Shown one piece after another: positions 51,536 through 60,411 of a stretch of 64,000 bases of DNA. The DNA is from Leptolyngbya sp. FACHB-261 (GTDB lineage Bacteria > Cyanobacteriota > Cyanobacteriia > FACHB-261). Position 1 is the first letter of the stretch; every line of letters starts with the position of its first letter. The translations under genes and the position numbers were made by a program. The notes under the pieces were generated by a model that was not told the origin of the DNA, did not search any database, and worked only from the letters and a program-made list of their open reading frames with translations. Where the stretch lies: assembly GCF_014696065.1 (NCBI RefSeq), contig NZ_JACJPL010000010.1, forward strand, positions 39,469 through 103,468, given 5' to 3'.

Positions 51536-52300
51536 ATGACACTAACCATATACGGGAATCTGTGTACAGAGGTGTACGAGTTGACCAAACCCGTAGGTAA
51601 GGAATACCCTGATGTTCCCTATTTCATTCACCATCTCTCCAAAAACGGTGGAAGAATTTTGGAGGCAATGGTCGGTACAGGACGTTTATTGGTTCCTCTA
51701 CTAGAGGCAGGCTTGCAGGTTGAGGGAATTGATGCATCGCCGCATATGCTAGCTGCTTGTAAACAAAATTGTGCCGCCAGAGGCTTAGACCCCGTACTGT
51801 ATCAGGGTTCAATCGAAAACTTGAATGTTCCGGGTAAGTTTAGCGCCATTGTCGTGACTTTAGGCTCATTCATGCTGTTAGGAAGCCGAACAGCAGCAAT
51901 CGCAGCATTACAAGCCTTTGCTAGACATTTAGAACCCAACGGACAAATCTTCGTGGATCTAGAATTGCCTGTTGGCTCTTTCAAAACAGAACATACTGTG
52001 AAACAACGGGAGCCTATTAAATGCTTGGATAACTCAATGATTGTAATGCAGACGTCATCTTGGATCGATTGGATGGAGCAAATTGAGCACACTCTAATTC
52101 GATATGAGAAATGGAAAGACGGAAAATTGGTCGACACAGAATTACAGCATCTCCCGTTACATTGGTTTGGTCGGGAAGAATTTATGATGTGCTTGCGAGA
52201 ATATGGATACACCAATATAGCTCTCTGCGCCAACTACACAGATGGATTGGAACCAGGTTCGTATAGTGACCAGCTGTGTTTCTCAGCCACTCTTGCCTAA
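51536..52300 (+). CDS. class I SAM-dependent methyltransferase (cassette gene)
   Basis: 254 residues. Motif I is RILEAMVGTGRLLVPLLEAG, then VEGIDASPHMLAACKQN. The C-terminal half (HTLIRYEKWKDGKLVDTELQ, LREYGYTNI) is the beta-sheet lid seen in small-molecule methyltransferases. RBS not obvious. 61 bases before the next cassette gene, with no full attC between. Confidence 0.88.
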   Translation: MTLTIYGNLCTEVYELTKPVGKEYPDVPYFIHHLSKNGGRILEAMVGTGRLLVPLLEAGLQVEGIDASPHMLAACKQNCAARGLDPVLYQGSIENLNVPGKFSAIVVTLGSFMLLGSRTAAIAALQAFARHLEPNGQIFVDLELPVGSFKTEHTVKQREPIKCLDNSMIVMQTSSWIDWMEQIEHTLIRYEKWKDGKLVDTELQHLPLHWFGREEFMMCLREYGYTNIALCANYTDGLEPGSYSDQLCFSATLA

Positions 52301-52361
52301 GACACTGCATAACAATCTGCGACTGGCAGAAATGATAATCTGTTGAGAAACGGAGAAACCC

Positions 52362-52862
52362 ATGATACGAAAAGGTACCGATAAAGACTTCGAAGAAATC
52401 TTCAATGCCATTAATGATGCAGCAACTGCTTATAAAGGAGTGATTCCACCAGATCGATGGCATGAGCCATACATGACAAAAGAAGAGCTAAAAGTGCAAA
52501 TTGAGGATGGCGTAAAATTTTTGTGTTATTTCGAGAATAATGAAATTTTTGGAGTCATGGGGATTCAGGATAAGACGGATGTAGAGTTGATTCGTCATGC
52601 GTATGTAAGAACAAAACAAAGAAACAGAGGCATTGGAACACTTCTGCTCCGGGAACTCATCAAAGATTCAACAAAACCGATTTTGATCGGAACCTGGAAG
52701 GCAGCCAGTTGGGCAATAAGTTTCTATGAAAAGCATGGCTTTTGCCTGGTTGATGAAGAAGAGAAGAATCACCTACTAAAGAAATATTGGGCGATTCCAG
52801 GTCGGCAAGTTGAAACCTCAGTGGTTTTAGTGGATGAAAAATATAAGAAGTCAAAAGATTAA
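52362..52862 (+). CDS. GNAT-family N-acetyltransferase (cassette gene)
   Basis: 166 residues with AYVRTKQRNRGIGTLLLREL as the acetyl-CoA loop and SFYEKHGFCLVDEEE as the C-terminal strand-helix. Unlike the GNAT at 50947, sequence similarity is limited to the fold. RBS GGAGAAA before ATG 52362. AT-rich. Confidence 0.92.
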   Translation: MIRKGTDKDFEEIFNAINDAATAYKGVIPPDRWHEPYMTKEELKVQIEDGVKFLCYFENNEIFGVMGIQDKTDVELIRHAYVRTKQRNRGIGTLLLRELIKDSTKPILIGTWKAASWAISFYEKHGFCLVDEEEKNHLLKKYWAIPGRQVETSVVLVDEKYKKSKD

Positions 52863-53066
52863 TACCTCTGGTTTCAAGCGAACCCAGGCCAAATGTTCTT
52901 TGCAGGTTAAACCAATATTAGGCTGTCACCAGCATAAGAACACAAAAATAGCGGTTAGTACTAAATTCATAGCGGTGCGCTCTGAGTACGAGGCTTGGCT
53001 TTGCTGAGTATGAAACAAGAGTTAGGCAGACACGTAGAAACGAGATAGCACGCAGTCGCGAAGAGT
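52863..53066. other. cassette spacer with isolated right-core sequence
   Basis: GTTAGGC at about 53022 is a perfect right core without a recognisable left partner, 45 bases before the next attC. Likely the scar of a lost cassette. Confidence 0.4.
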
Positions 53067-53149
53067 GCCTAACATTTTGTTGACGCAGCAAGCGAAATAT
53101 TTCTGTTATGCATCCAAAATTATCTAGTGCTGCTTTTCGCTGTTAAGGC
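53067..53149 (+). other. attC site
   Basis: Left core GCCTAAC, right end GTTAAGGC (one base longer than GTTAGGC). Inner arms GCAGCA and TGCTGC pair. 83 bases. Confidence 0.65.
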
Positions 53150-53219
53150 CCGGCCAAACTTTGCCAGTTGAACTTTGCCGTCGAACTTTGCCAGTCGAAC
53201 GTTGTAAGAGGAACAGACC

Positions 53220-53855
53220 GTGGAGCTTCTCATCTCACTCGCTGCCCTATTGGGCACACTGACCGTTGGCGCCATGAGCCCCGGGCCGAGCTTCGTGTTG
53301 GTCGCCCGCACCGCTATTGCCAGCTCACGTGCCCACGGGCTTGCTGCCGCAGCTGGCATGGGGCTTGGGGGGCTCCTCTTCTCAGTTCTTGTGCTGCTGG
53401 GCTTCCACGCGCTGCTCGCTAGCGTTCCCTGGCTATACCTAGTGCTCAAGGTTGTCGGCGGCGCCTACCTTTTCTATCTCGGCATATGCATCTGGCGGGG
53501 CGCAAAGCAACCTCTGGCCATGGCCGAGGCCAGTCAACCCATGCCTAGCAAGTTGGGCAGGTCTTTCCTGGTTGCGCTCGGCGCACAGCTGAGCAATCCC
53601 AAGACGGCAGTGTTCTATGGCAGCATCTTTGCCGCGCTCCTGCCCCAAAATTTGCCAGTTGCAGTTGCGGTTACGCTGCCAGCTCTTGTCTTCATCATCG
53701 AAACAGCCTGGTATGCCGTAGTTGCCCTCGCGCTCTCATCAGAGTCATCGCGTGCAGCCTATCTGCGTGCAAAGGTAGTGGTTGATCGTGTTGCGGGCGG
53801 TGTGCTTGGGCTTCTAGGGCTTAAGCTGATAGCGTCCGGGAGCGCAACAGCATGA
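53220..53855 (+). CDS. LysE/RhtB-family exporter (cassette gene)
   Basis: 211 residues, six membrane helices. The start MELLISLAALLGTLTVGAMS, PGPSFVLVARTAIASSRAHG and GGAYLFYLGICIWRGA are diagnostic for LysE/RhtB amino-acid exporters. GTG 53220 preceded by GAGGA. GC-rich compared with the preceding cassette. Cargo unknown. Confidence 0.93.
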   Translation: MELLISLAALLGTLTVGAMSPGPSFVLVARTAIASSRAHGLAAAAGMGLGGLLFSVLVLLGFHALLASVPWLYLVLKVVGGAYLFYLGICIWRGAKQPLAMAEASQPMPSKLGRSFLVALGAQLSNPKTAVFYGSIFAALLPQNLPVAVAVTLPALVFIIETAWYAVVALALSSESSRAAYLRAKVVVDRVAGGVLGLLGLKLIASGSATA

Positions 53856-53870
53856 GGGTTAAGGCAAAGA

Positions 53871-53959
53871 GCCATAACATCTCAATGCACACCGACCGCC
53901 GAGAGATTATCCGTGGAGTATTCTAGGTCAGCTGCGGCAGGTAACCAGGAACGCTAGGC
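53871..53959 (+). other. attC-like site, degenerate
   Basis: Starts CCATAAC, ends GCTAGGC. Shares ATGCACAC-G-CCGCCG and CAGCTGCGGC-GGT with the site at 46745-46833, so the two have a common source. 15 bases after the LysE stop. Confidence 0.55.
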
Positions 53960-54010
53960 CGCACCACGTTCAATCGTATCAACGGGGTTATCCCGTCTAC
54001 CTTCTTGGAA

Positions 54011-54448
54011 ATGCCAATGACTGCTGCCGTACCGCCCAGCCAAGACCTGCCAACACCCGATCATCCCAATGCGATTCGCATCCGGCAGGCGAAAGAGTGT
54101 GTCGTCCCTGGCAAGGACATTGACCCCATGTTTGCCGTGCAGGCACCGGACATGATCGCTCACATCCCCGGCACGAGCTTGATTGCGGGCGAGTGGCGCT
54201 CCCGCGATGCCTTAGCCGCCGCAGTCCGGAGCCTAGGAGCGCTCGCGGGCGGAACGCTTTATCTCACAGCTAATGTGGTCGCCACAGACGACTTCGCAAT
54301 CAACGTCCAGCGCCTTACCGGGCGCCGCGAGGATGGGCGTTCCCTCAACACTGTGCTCACCGAGGTCTGGCGCATGCAGGACGGGGTATGCGTGGAAATC
54401 TGGGACCACTTCCAGGACCTGGATGCGTGGGACGCGTTCTGGCGGTAA
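54011..54448 (+). CDS. SnoaL/NTF2-like protein (cassette gene)
   Basis: 145 residues. The helical start and cone-shaped sheet pattern (MFAVQAPDMIAHIPGTSLIA, LYLTANVVATDDFAINVQRL, EVWRMQDGVCVEIWDHFQDL) with a final aromatic-rich strand are typical of SnoaL-like NTF2-fold proteins (ketosteroid-isomerase group). ATG 54017 is an alternative start. GC-rich. Confidence 0.85.
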   Translation: MPMTAAVPPSQDLPTPDHPNAIRIRQAKECVVPGKDIDPMFAVQAPDMIAHIPGTSLIAGEWRSRDALAAAVRSLGALAGGTLYLTANVVATDDFAINVQRLTGRREDGRSLNTVLTEVWRMQDGVCVEIWDHFQDLDAWDAFWR

Positions 54449-54449
54449 A

Positions 54450-54526
54450 TCCTAAGCGCAGGCGTGACGGTAGTCCGGAGCTGGTTGCAGGCAACGAGGC
54501 GTTGTAGCTGAGCTTAGGCGTTAGGC
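54450..54526 (+). other. attC-like site
   Basis: Left end TCCTAAGCGC (core altered), right core GTTAGGC perfect. Arms CCTAAGC and GCTTAGG pair. Follows the SnoaL-like stop directly. Confidence 0.6.
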
Positions 54527-54529
54527 TGA

Positions 54530-54962
54530 CAGCAGCTCCACTATTTCAATACCTTAAAGAAACACATTTAGCTGAAACTTATGAACAGGTTGTACTAGTC
54601 CTGACTTTAATGACGCTTTTGGGTACCTGCGTAGCTTTATATAGCAATAGGAACTACAAGTCTGGTACCGTTGTTTATAGTCCATACAGTCATCATGGGG
54701 GCTTATTCAGCGGACCGATGGTTCTACTACTGAAACTATTAAATTGCAGGATATTAACAACAGTCGCTTAAGCACTGAGGTGAAGCTAGAGGTTGAGCTG
54801 GGTACTGTTTGTCTCGAATTGCTGGACGGTGAAGGACAACCTACAGCTTCAGCGATATCAACACCTGGAAAGCCAACCTTAGCAGAAGGTTATTTAGTTG
54901 CGGATGCAGCTGGTGCCGCCAAATATCGGATTACTGCAACTGAGGGAGAAAACATTGAGTAG
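54530..54962 (+). pseudogene. frameshifted, N-truncated membrane-anchored protein gene
   Basis: From the attC edge an open frame encodes a TM helix (YEQVVLVLTLMTLLGTCVAL) and SGTVVYSPYSHHGGLFSG, with no start codon before an internal ATG at 54611, and goes off frame at about 54725. The adjacent frame then gives TDGSTTETIKLQDINNSRLS and a beta-rich C-terminus to the stop at 54962. Both parts look like one protein; a TTG at 54744 could start only the second half. Confidence 0.5.
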
Positions 54963-55095
54963 TCTTTTACGATACATCACTAAGTAGTTGCGATATTTTT
55001 CCTCATCCACAATGGCTTTTCAGAGCCTGTGCTGAGAATATTTATCTTATTTCATTTAATGAAGTGCTATAGAGTCAAAGCGCTACTCCATAGCT

Positions 55096-55183
55096 GCCTA
55101 ACAAGCTCGTTGTGAGCCGACGGAATGGGGGCGATTGGTGGGAGTTCAAAAGTCTTGGCAAGGGGTGATTGGGAGCGTTAGAC
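55096..55183 (+). other. attC site, rightmost clear one
   Basis: Left core GCCTAAC, right core GTTAGAC, 88 bases, with the GGGAGTTCAAAAGTC loop type seen in the other sites. The remaining bases of 54963-55321 hold nothing recognisable. Confidence 0.7.
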
Positions 55184-55321
55184 GGCTTAGGTTATGGGCT
55201 GGGAAAGACGAGGTTATTAGTTGGCATTCAGCTTTTCGTAAAGAAATTCTAAATTCCACGCATAATTGAGTTTTTCAGCAGATAGACCACTAGAGGCAGC
55301 TTTTCTCTAGAGGTAGGATCT

Positions 55322-56800
55322 ATGAGGGACCAATTGAGAAAAATGAACTCTCAACAAATAGAGCTATACAAACGAATTCAGGCATTTTCATTGGACCAGC
55401 CAGATACTCAATTATCTTTCAGCAAACGGTTGGCAAGGGATAACGGCTGGTCATTGGGCTATGCTCAGAGAGTGATTGAGGAATACAAAAAGTTTACATT
55501 TCTAGCCGTTGTCGCAGGACATCCAGTCACGCCGTCCGACCAGGTTGATCAAGTTTGGCATTTACATCTGAGCTATACGCGATCGTACTGGCAAGAGTTT
55601 TGTCCGAAAGTTTTGCAAACTCCATTGCATCACGACCCAACTCGCGGAGGCTCATCCGAGCAGTTGAAGTTTGATGACTGGTATAGCAGGACATTGGAAA
55701 GCTATAAGCAGTTTTTTGATCAGATTCCTCCAATTGATATTTGGTCTGACCCCAAAGACCGATTTGGGCGAGATCTACACTTTGTTCGGGTAAACACCGA
55801 GCAAAACTGGCTTGTGCCAAAGCTATCTTTGAGTTGCCTACCCAGAGTGCAACATAAACAAGCCGTAATCCTATGCCTTTTATTCACTTTGGCATCTGTC
55901 GTCACTGGCTGTCAAATAGTTTCTATCATTCCCAATCCCTTAAACTTTACGGGCTCAAAGTTTATAAATTTCTACTTTCAGCTATCAACTATTGTTATAT
56001 TTCTAGCGTCTCGCCTCCGAGCTTATCTGCGGTTACCTTATGGCAATTTAGTACAACAACCTGTGCCTCTTGATCCCTACGAAGCTGCCTACCTGGCTGA
56101 AGGTAAATATCGTGCTGTGGATACTGCGATCGTCAACCTCGTCCAAAAAGGATACGTAACCGTACAGCGAGCACAACGAACTCTGACTTTGAAGAGATCT
56201 GTAGGAGACTTCTCTCATCCTGTAGAGCAAGCAGTTGCAAATGCGATTGCTTCAGACGGACGTATTGATAAAGTTCGGAATGTGGTTACTCAAGCAATAG
56301 ATGTAATTTGGGATCGATTGCGTCAGCTTGAGCTTTTGGTGAATCAAAACCAAGCCTCCAAAGCCCAAACTTACCCAGCAATCTTAATAGCCTGCCTATT
56401 AGGATTAGGTATTGCCAAGATTCTGGTAGGGCTCTCTCGTGGGAAGCCTATTGGTTATTTATTCATGATGTGTATCGTCGTGGCTGTGATCGGGTTAGGC
56501 TTCTGGCAGATCCCCCCACATCGTAGTCGTTATGGCGATCGAGTTCTACGAGATCTTCGTACACGTGTGCGCTCAACAGCCGTTAGCCATACAGATCCTC
56601 AACTTCCCCTAGTATTTGCTCTTTTCGGTATGGCAATTTTACCAAACGATATGTTCGCTGACTTAAAGCAGATATTCCCTCCAGTACCTACTAGCGATGG
56701 TGGCGGTGGCGGTAGCTTTGGTGATGGTGGTGGCGGTGGTAGTTGTGGCGGTGGCGGTGGCGGCGGTTGTGGTGGCTGTGGTGGTTGTGGCAGTGGTTGA
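55322..56800 (+). CDS. TIGR04222-like membrane protein with Gly/Cys-rich tail
   Basis: 492 residues. The N-terminal part (VTPSDQVDQVWHLHLSYTRS, YWQEFCPKVL) is the domain found in glycine-rich-domain proteins; the centre has paired membrane helices around LDPYEAAYLAEGKYRAVDTA and a second pair near residues 350-400, as in TIGR04222 proteins. The C-terminus is GGGGG with regularly placed Cys (GGGGCGGCGGCGSG). RBS AGGTAGG before ATG 55322. Function unknown. Confidence 0.75.
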   Translation: MRDQLRKMNSQQIELYKRIQAFSLDQPDTQLSFSKRLARDNGWSLGYAQRVIEEYKKFTFLAVVAGHPVTPSDQVDQVWHLHLSYTRSYWQEFCPKVLQTPLHHDPTRGGSSEQLKFDDWYSRTLESYKQFFDQIPPIDIWSDPKDRFGRDLHFVRVNTEQNWLVPKLSLSCLPRVQHKQAVILCLLFTLASVVTGCQIVSIIPNPLNFTGSKFINFYFQLSTIVIFLASRLRAYLRLPYGNLVQQPVPLDPYEAAYLAEGKYRAVDTAIVNLVQKGYVTVQRAQRTLTLKRSVGDFSHPVEQAVANAIASDGRIDKVRNVVTQAIDVIWDRLRQLELLVNQNQASKAQTYPAILIACLLGLGIAKILVGLSRGKPIGYLFMMCIVVAVIGLGFWQIPPHRSRYGDRVLRDLRTRVRSTAVSHTDPQLPLVFALFGMAILPNDMFADLKQIFPPVPTSDGGGGGSFGDGGGGGSCGGGGGGGCGGCGGCGSG

Positions 56801-57103
56801 TTGAAAGCTGTCTAACAATTGCAACAGACGGTACGAAGATTTCAGTGGTGGTTCAGAGGTTGTTTACTGCCCCTAGGACATTTCTGTCAGAACGATGCCA
56901 GATGGCGAATGATAGATAGTACCTAATAGATACATGGAGCTGTAATGAGTGTGGTATTGAAAATCTATTTGCAGGCCCTACAAAGCTAAGGAAAAGGGAT
57001 TAAAACTCAGCTTGTTCTAGCTGTTTTAAAGTCAATTCTATCTGTTCGCTGCGGCTGGCTGCTGTTATAGCGCTTAGGGCTCGGTGAAAACAGAGCCGAA
57101 AGG
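56801..57103. other. intergenic, nothing recognised
   Basis: No open frame, hairpin or attC-like sequence that I can support. Confidence 0.4.
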
Positions 57104-57865
57104 TTATGAGCGGGAGTTCAGCATTGAGTTAAATGGCTCTGGTTTTGCCCCCGCTGAGTGGAGCCTTGACGCTGAAAGCTGTGCAACCATTTCTGCACGG
57201 GACGAAACCTCAAGCTTACGAAACATGCGCTTTAATGCTTGCTTCACAGAATTTTCAGTAATCCAAAGTTGACTGCCAATCTCTGCGTTGGTTCGCCCCA
57301 AAGCAACTAATTCGGCAATTTGCAACTCCCGGGACGTCAGGCGCTTGCTGCTGAACGGTTGACGTTGAGATTTCAAAGCGGAACTTTGCACACATCGCAC
57401 AGTTGCAGTACAAACCGATAAGTGCAAACAAATAGCACTTAAATCAGCTAGATTTTGGTTATTAAAGGCAGGCATAGATTTGTCACGGGTGCAGCCCACT
57501 GCACCGACTAATCTACCGCGATCAACGATCGGTCCTGCCATAACATGCCAATGATCAGGACGAGGACAAATGATTGCCCATGCCTTGGGGGATGTCACCA
57601 CTCCTTCATGGACAGGTGTATGGCGCTCTGCTACATAACGCGCCACAGGATTATGTTCAATGGATAGGGCAACGTCCAGAACTTTTTGAAGGTTGCGATT
57701 CTTCAAAGAAGAGGCCGCGCCAATGGCTGAAAGCCGGTCGAAGAAAAAGATCCCTGATCGCTTGGCTGCGAAATACTCACCGATTTTTGGCGCAAGCTGC
57801 GACCGTAGGTCATCTTCATCCTTTATCTGATAGATTTCTTCAAACAAAAGTTGCAAGGAAATCAT
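57104..57865 (-). CDS. LuxR-family transcriptional regulator
   Basis: 253 residues. The C-terminal 60 are a LuxR helix-turn-helix (LTSRELQIAELVALGRTNAE, IGSQLWITENSVKQALKRMF). The N-terminal 160 residues look like a GAF-type sensor (SAIGAASSLKNRNLQKVL, VAERHTPVHEGVV). Divergent from the DJ-1/PfpI gene across 103 bases, so it probably regulates that gene. Confidence 0.88.
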   Translation of the reverse strand: MISLQLLFEEIYQIKDEDDLRSQLAPKIGEYFAAKRSGIFFFDRLSAIGAASSLKNRNLQKVLDVALSIEHNPVARYVAERHTPVHEGVVTSPKAWAIICPRPDHWHVMAGPIVDRGRLVGAVGCTRDKSMPAFNNQNLADLSAICLHLSVCTATVRCVQSSALKSQRQPFSSKRLTSRELQIAELVALGRTNAEIGSQLWITENSVKQALKRMFRKLEVSSRAEMVAQLSASRLHSAGAKPEPFNSMLNSRS

Positions 57866-57968
57866 CGTTGTGCCCCAAGGAGTACCCGATCGAGGACTGG
57901 ACGCAGTGAGTTGCCATTCCTAGTATAAGGACAGATTTTGTTACAAGCGCCATGAGGGAAATTGATTC

Positions 57969-58637
57969 ATGACTGACTTACCAAAGCACATCCTTGGCTT
58001 GGTAATATACCCCGGTATGACAGCACTTGATATTGTCGGACCCCAGCAAGTTTTAAGTGCGCTTCCCAATATTCAGATTCATCGAATCTGGAAAACGCTA
58101 GACCCGATCAAAACCGATGATGGCATGATGATTGTGCCTGATACTACTCTTGAAAACTGCCCGCCCTTAGACGTTATTTGTGTTGGCGGTGGCTTAGGAC
58201 AGAGGGGCGTAGTGGACGATCCAGAGGTGCTCGAATTCTTCCGCCAACAAGGTAGCACAGCAAAATTTGTCACTTCTGTTTGTGGTGGGTCTGAGTTTCT
58301 AGCGAAGGCAGGGCTGCTCCAAGGCTATCGAGCAGCTACTCACTGGATGGCGCGTGAACAGCTAGCAGAATTGGGAGTTGAGGTCGGAACAGAGCGGGTC
58401 GTAATTGACCGAAATCGCATAACCGGTGGGGGCGTTACCGCAGGCATCGATTTCGGTCTAGTGATTGCTGAAGTGCTTTATGGTGAGGAAACCGCCAAGA
58501 TCACTCAATTATTAATGGAGTACGACCCAGCGCCTCCGTTTGATGTGGGTTCACCAAAAAAAGCCGGATCTGATTTAGTGAACAAGGCAATGCTATATGC
58601 TAGAAACTTAGGTCTAGCAGTGAAACAGGCAGCTTGA
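57969..58637 (+). CDS. DJ-1/PfpI family protein
   Basis: 222 residues starting MTDLPKHILGLVIYPGMTAL. The nucleophile-elbow Cys is in FVTSVCGGSEFLAKAGLL and the family GGGLGQRGV and TGGGVTAGIDFGL motifs are present. Closest in pattern to isonitrile hydratase-like and AraC-type amidase-domain members. Substrate uncertain. Divergent from the LuxR gene. Confidence 0.9.
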   Translation: MTDLPKHILGLVIYPGMTALDIVGPQQVLSALPNIQIHRIWKTLDPIKTDDGMMIVPDTTLENCPPLDVICVGGGLGQRGVVDDPEVLEFFRQQGSTAKFVTSVCGGSEFLAKAGLLQGYRAATHWMAREQLAELGVEVGTERVVIDRNRITGGGVTAGIDFGLVIAEVLYGEETAKITQLLMEYDPAPPFDVGSPKKAGSDLVNKAMLYARNLGLAVKQAA

Positions 58638-58739
58638 CATGACCATCAATTCCGAAATTGATTGCGATCGCACTCCCTCCTATTGGATGCAGATGGTTGG
58701 TATAAGCCTCCAATCGTCTTTAATCTGTGTTTGAATGCT

Positions 58740-58800
58740 CAGATATTAGCAGTTGGGGGTGTCTACCTGCTCCCGCCCAACTTTACCGTTGTATGGCTGC
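58740..58800 (+). other. attC-like remnant
   Basis: AGTTGGG and CCCAACTT pair, followed by TACCGTTGTATGGCTGCC, which matches the right end of the attC at 50805-50889 (CAACTTCACCGTTATCCTGC) at most positions. Suggests the cassette array once reached here. Confidence 0.4.
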
Positions 58801-58832
58801 CCGCGTCTTGATGGAAAGTAAGAAGTGAACTT

Positions 58833-59210
58833 ATGAAAATACGCTCAAAAACGCCCTTGTTTGCAGCTGGTGTTTTAGCAATCTTATTCATAGGCTTCAA
58901 CTTGTTATCTGGCCTCCGGGTCGAAATCGTAAATCTTGGTCCTCTCACCATAAAAAATGTTTCCGTCAATGTTACGGGCGCTTCATACTCAATGGGCGAC
59001 ATTCCAACCAGAACCAGGAAAACGGTTAAGGTACAACCTCAGGGCGAGTCCTCTGTTTCAGTCCGGCACTTGGACAAAAGCGGCAAACAGAGGACTCTAT
59101 TTGTTGACTGCTATATCGAGCGTGGATACTCCGGCAAGGTAACAATACAAGTCGAGAATGAGAAAATAACGCATGTAAAACAGAACATCAAACTTACGGC
59201 CATTAGCTAA
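58833..59210 (+). CDS. small membrane-anchored or exported hypothetical protein
   Basis: 125 residues. N-terminal hydrophobic segment (TPLFAAGVLAILFIGFNLLS) with a basic start, then an all-beta domain (IKNVSVNVTGASYSMGDIPT, VSVRHLDKSGKQRTLFVDCY). No lipobox. Bounded by an attC-like remnant on the left and an ATCTAAC core-like sequence at 59235 on the right, so it may be an old cassette gene. Confidence 0.65.
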   Translation: MKIRSKTPLFAAGVLAILFIGFNLLSGLRVEIVNLGPLTIKNVSVNVTGASYSMGDIPTRTRKTVKVQPQGESSVSVRHLDKSGKQRTLFVDCYIERGYSGKVTIQVENEKITHVKQNIKLTAIS

Positions 59211-59328
59211 AACAGCCACACAATAAAGTGCTGCATCTAACTACTTGCAGCCTTTGGCCGCTTCGCCCGCTGCCCCGGCTTTCCGGTAGCGGATTGGCTT
59301 GGTTGTTGAGATACTTTTGGGACTATGG

Positions 59329-60279
59329 ATGATGAATGACAAGACGTTTTTACGCGTTGCAATTGAAGCACTTCGTAACTATGGCTTAGAAAGCGCTCAG
59401 CTAACGCGATTAGGCGGAGCAAGCAACACTAACTTTAAAGTAGATGCTGGCGATAAATCCTATGTGCTGCGTCTACATACATCTGCGAATCATGACCGAG
59501 TCGGTATATCGTCAGAACTAGCTTGGTTAAGCAATTTACAAAGTGATACAACCCTGGTGCTCCCCAAAGCTATTGTGAATTTTGACGGAGAGCTAGTCAC
59601 GGGTGTCCCTGCTGATCGCGAGTCAGAAACGCTATGTACGCTCCTGTCCTGGATAGAAGGGAAAATTCCACCAACTGTAGACGCTTTGACCGATGAGCAG
59701 TTGGCAAAAGTAGGCTCTCTGATGGCACAACTTCACATCCACTCGCGACAGTTTGAGCCGCCTAAAGACTTCAAACGCCAAATATTTGATCAAGCCCATT
59801 TCAGTGAGCGTTTAGAGGTATTGCATGCGGCTTTAAGCAATACAGAACTAGATAAAACTGAACTGAACTGTTTGAAGCTTGATGCTAACTATATAATCAC
59901 TCATTTTGCTCAATTGGAACGCAGGCAAGACAGCTTTGGTATCATTCATGCTGACTTTCATTCTGGTAACTACTTACTCTGCAACAAAAAAGTTTGCATT
60001 ATTGACTTTGACCGTTGTGGTTTCGGTTTTTACCTTTATGACCTTGCTTTAGCACTTATGGAACTTGGGGAGCAACAACGGAAAGCCTTTTTACAGGGGT
60101 ACGAAACCGTCACACCACTGCCGACTGATTACACAAAACTCAAGCAGGTGTTCCTGTGCTTGGCTTACCTCGATAACCTCGGTTTTCTCGTTACCAATCC
60201 TGAGGAGCTATCGTTTGTCGTGGGAGAATTGCCGTTTGCCATTGAAGCATTCCGCAATGCAGTTGAGACACTGCTTTAA
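59329..60279 (+). CDS. aminoglycoside phosphotransferase-family kinase
   Basis: 316 residues from ATG 59329. Kinase-like fold with SNTNFKVDAGDKSYVLRLHT as the nucleotide-binding strand and Lys/Arg region, IIHADFHSGNYL as the catalytic loop (HxDxxxxN) and CIIDFDRCGFGFYLYDLA as the metal-binding motif. Similar in layout to SrkA/choline kinase-like proteins; the substrate is not known. Confidence 0.9.
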   Translation: MMNDKTFLRVAIEALRNYGLESAQLTRLGGASNTNFKVDAGDKSYVLRLHTSANHDRVGISSELAWLSNLQSDTTLVLPKAIVNFDGELVTGVPADRESETLCTLLSWIEGKIPPTVDALTDEQLAKVGSLMAQLHIHSRQFEPPKDFKRQIFDQAHFSERLEVLHAALSNTELDKTELNCLKLDANYIITHFAQLERRQDSFGIIHADFHSGNYLLCNKKVCIIDFDRCGFGFYLYDLALALMELGEQQRKAFLQGYETVTPLPTDYTKLKQVFLCLAYLDNLGFLVTNPEELSFVVGELPFAIEAFRNAVETLL

Positions 60280-60411
60280 CCTAGAATACACTTCTAATAC
60301 TGAGCTGTTATTCATTCTTAAGCATTTACCTGCTGCAAATATTCATCATAAAAATCATCGTTCATTATTTCTAAAAGCAACTATTCTGCTAAAAGCAGTT
60401 TGATTAAAATT

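Larger units (their letters stand above)
46295..55183 (+). mobile_element. integron-type gene cassette array without integrase (CALIN)
   Basis: Eight attC-like elements of 68-89 bases lie between single plus-strand genes with typical cassette products (methyltransferases, GNAT acetyltransferases, LysE exporter, SnoaL-like). Four have intact or near-intact RYYYAAC and GTTRRRY ends and imperfect inner arms; in two the CDS stop codon lies inside the first core site. No tyrosine recombinase of the IntI type occurs in the window. Several neighbouring genes lack a clear attC, so the array is partly decayed. Confidence 0.7.

Noticed and set aside
46295..55183. Integron integrase gene
   Set aside because: No open frame in the window has the conserved R-H-R-Y tyrosine-recombinase pattern; the integrase, if any, is elsewhere.
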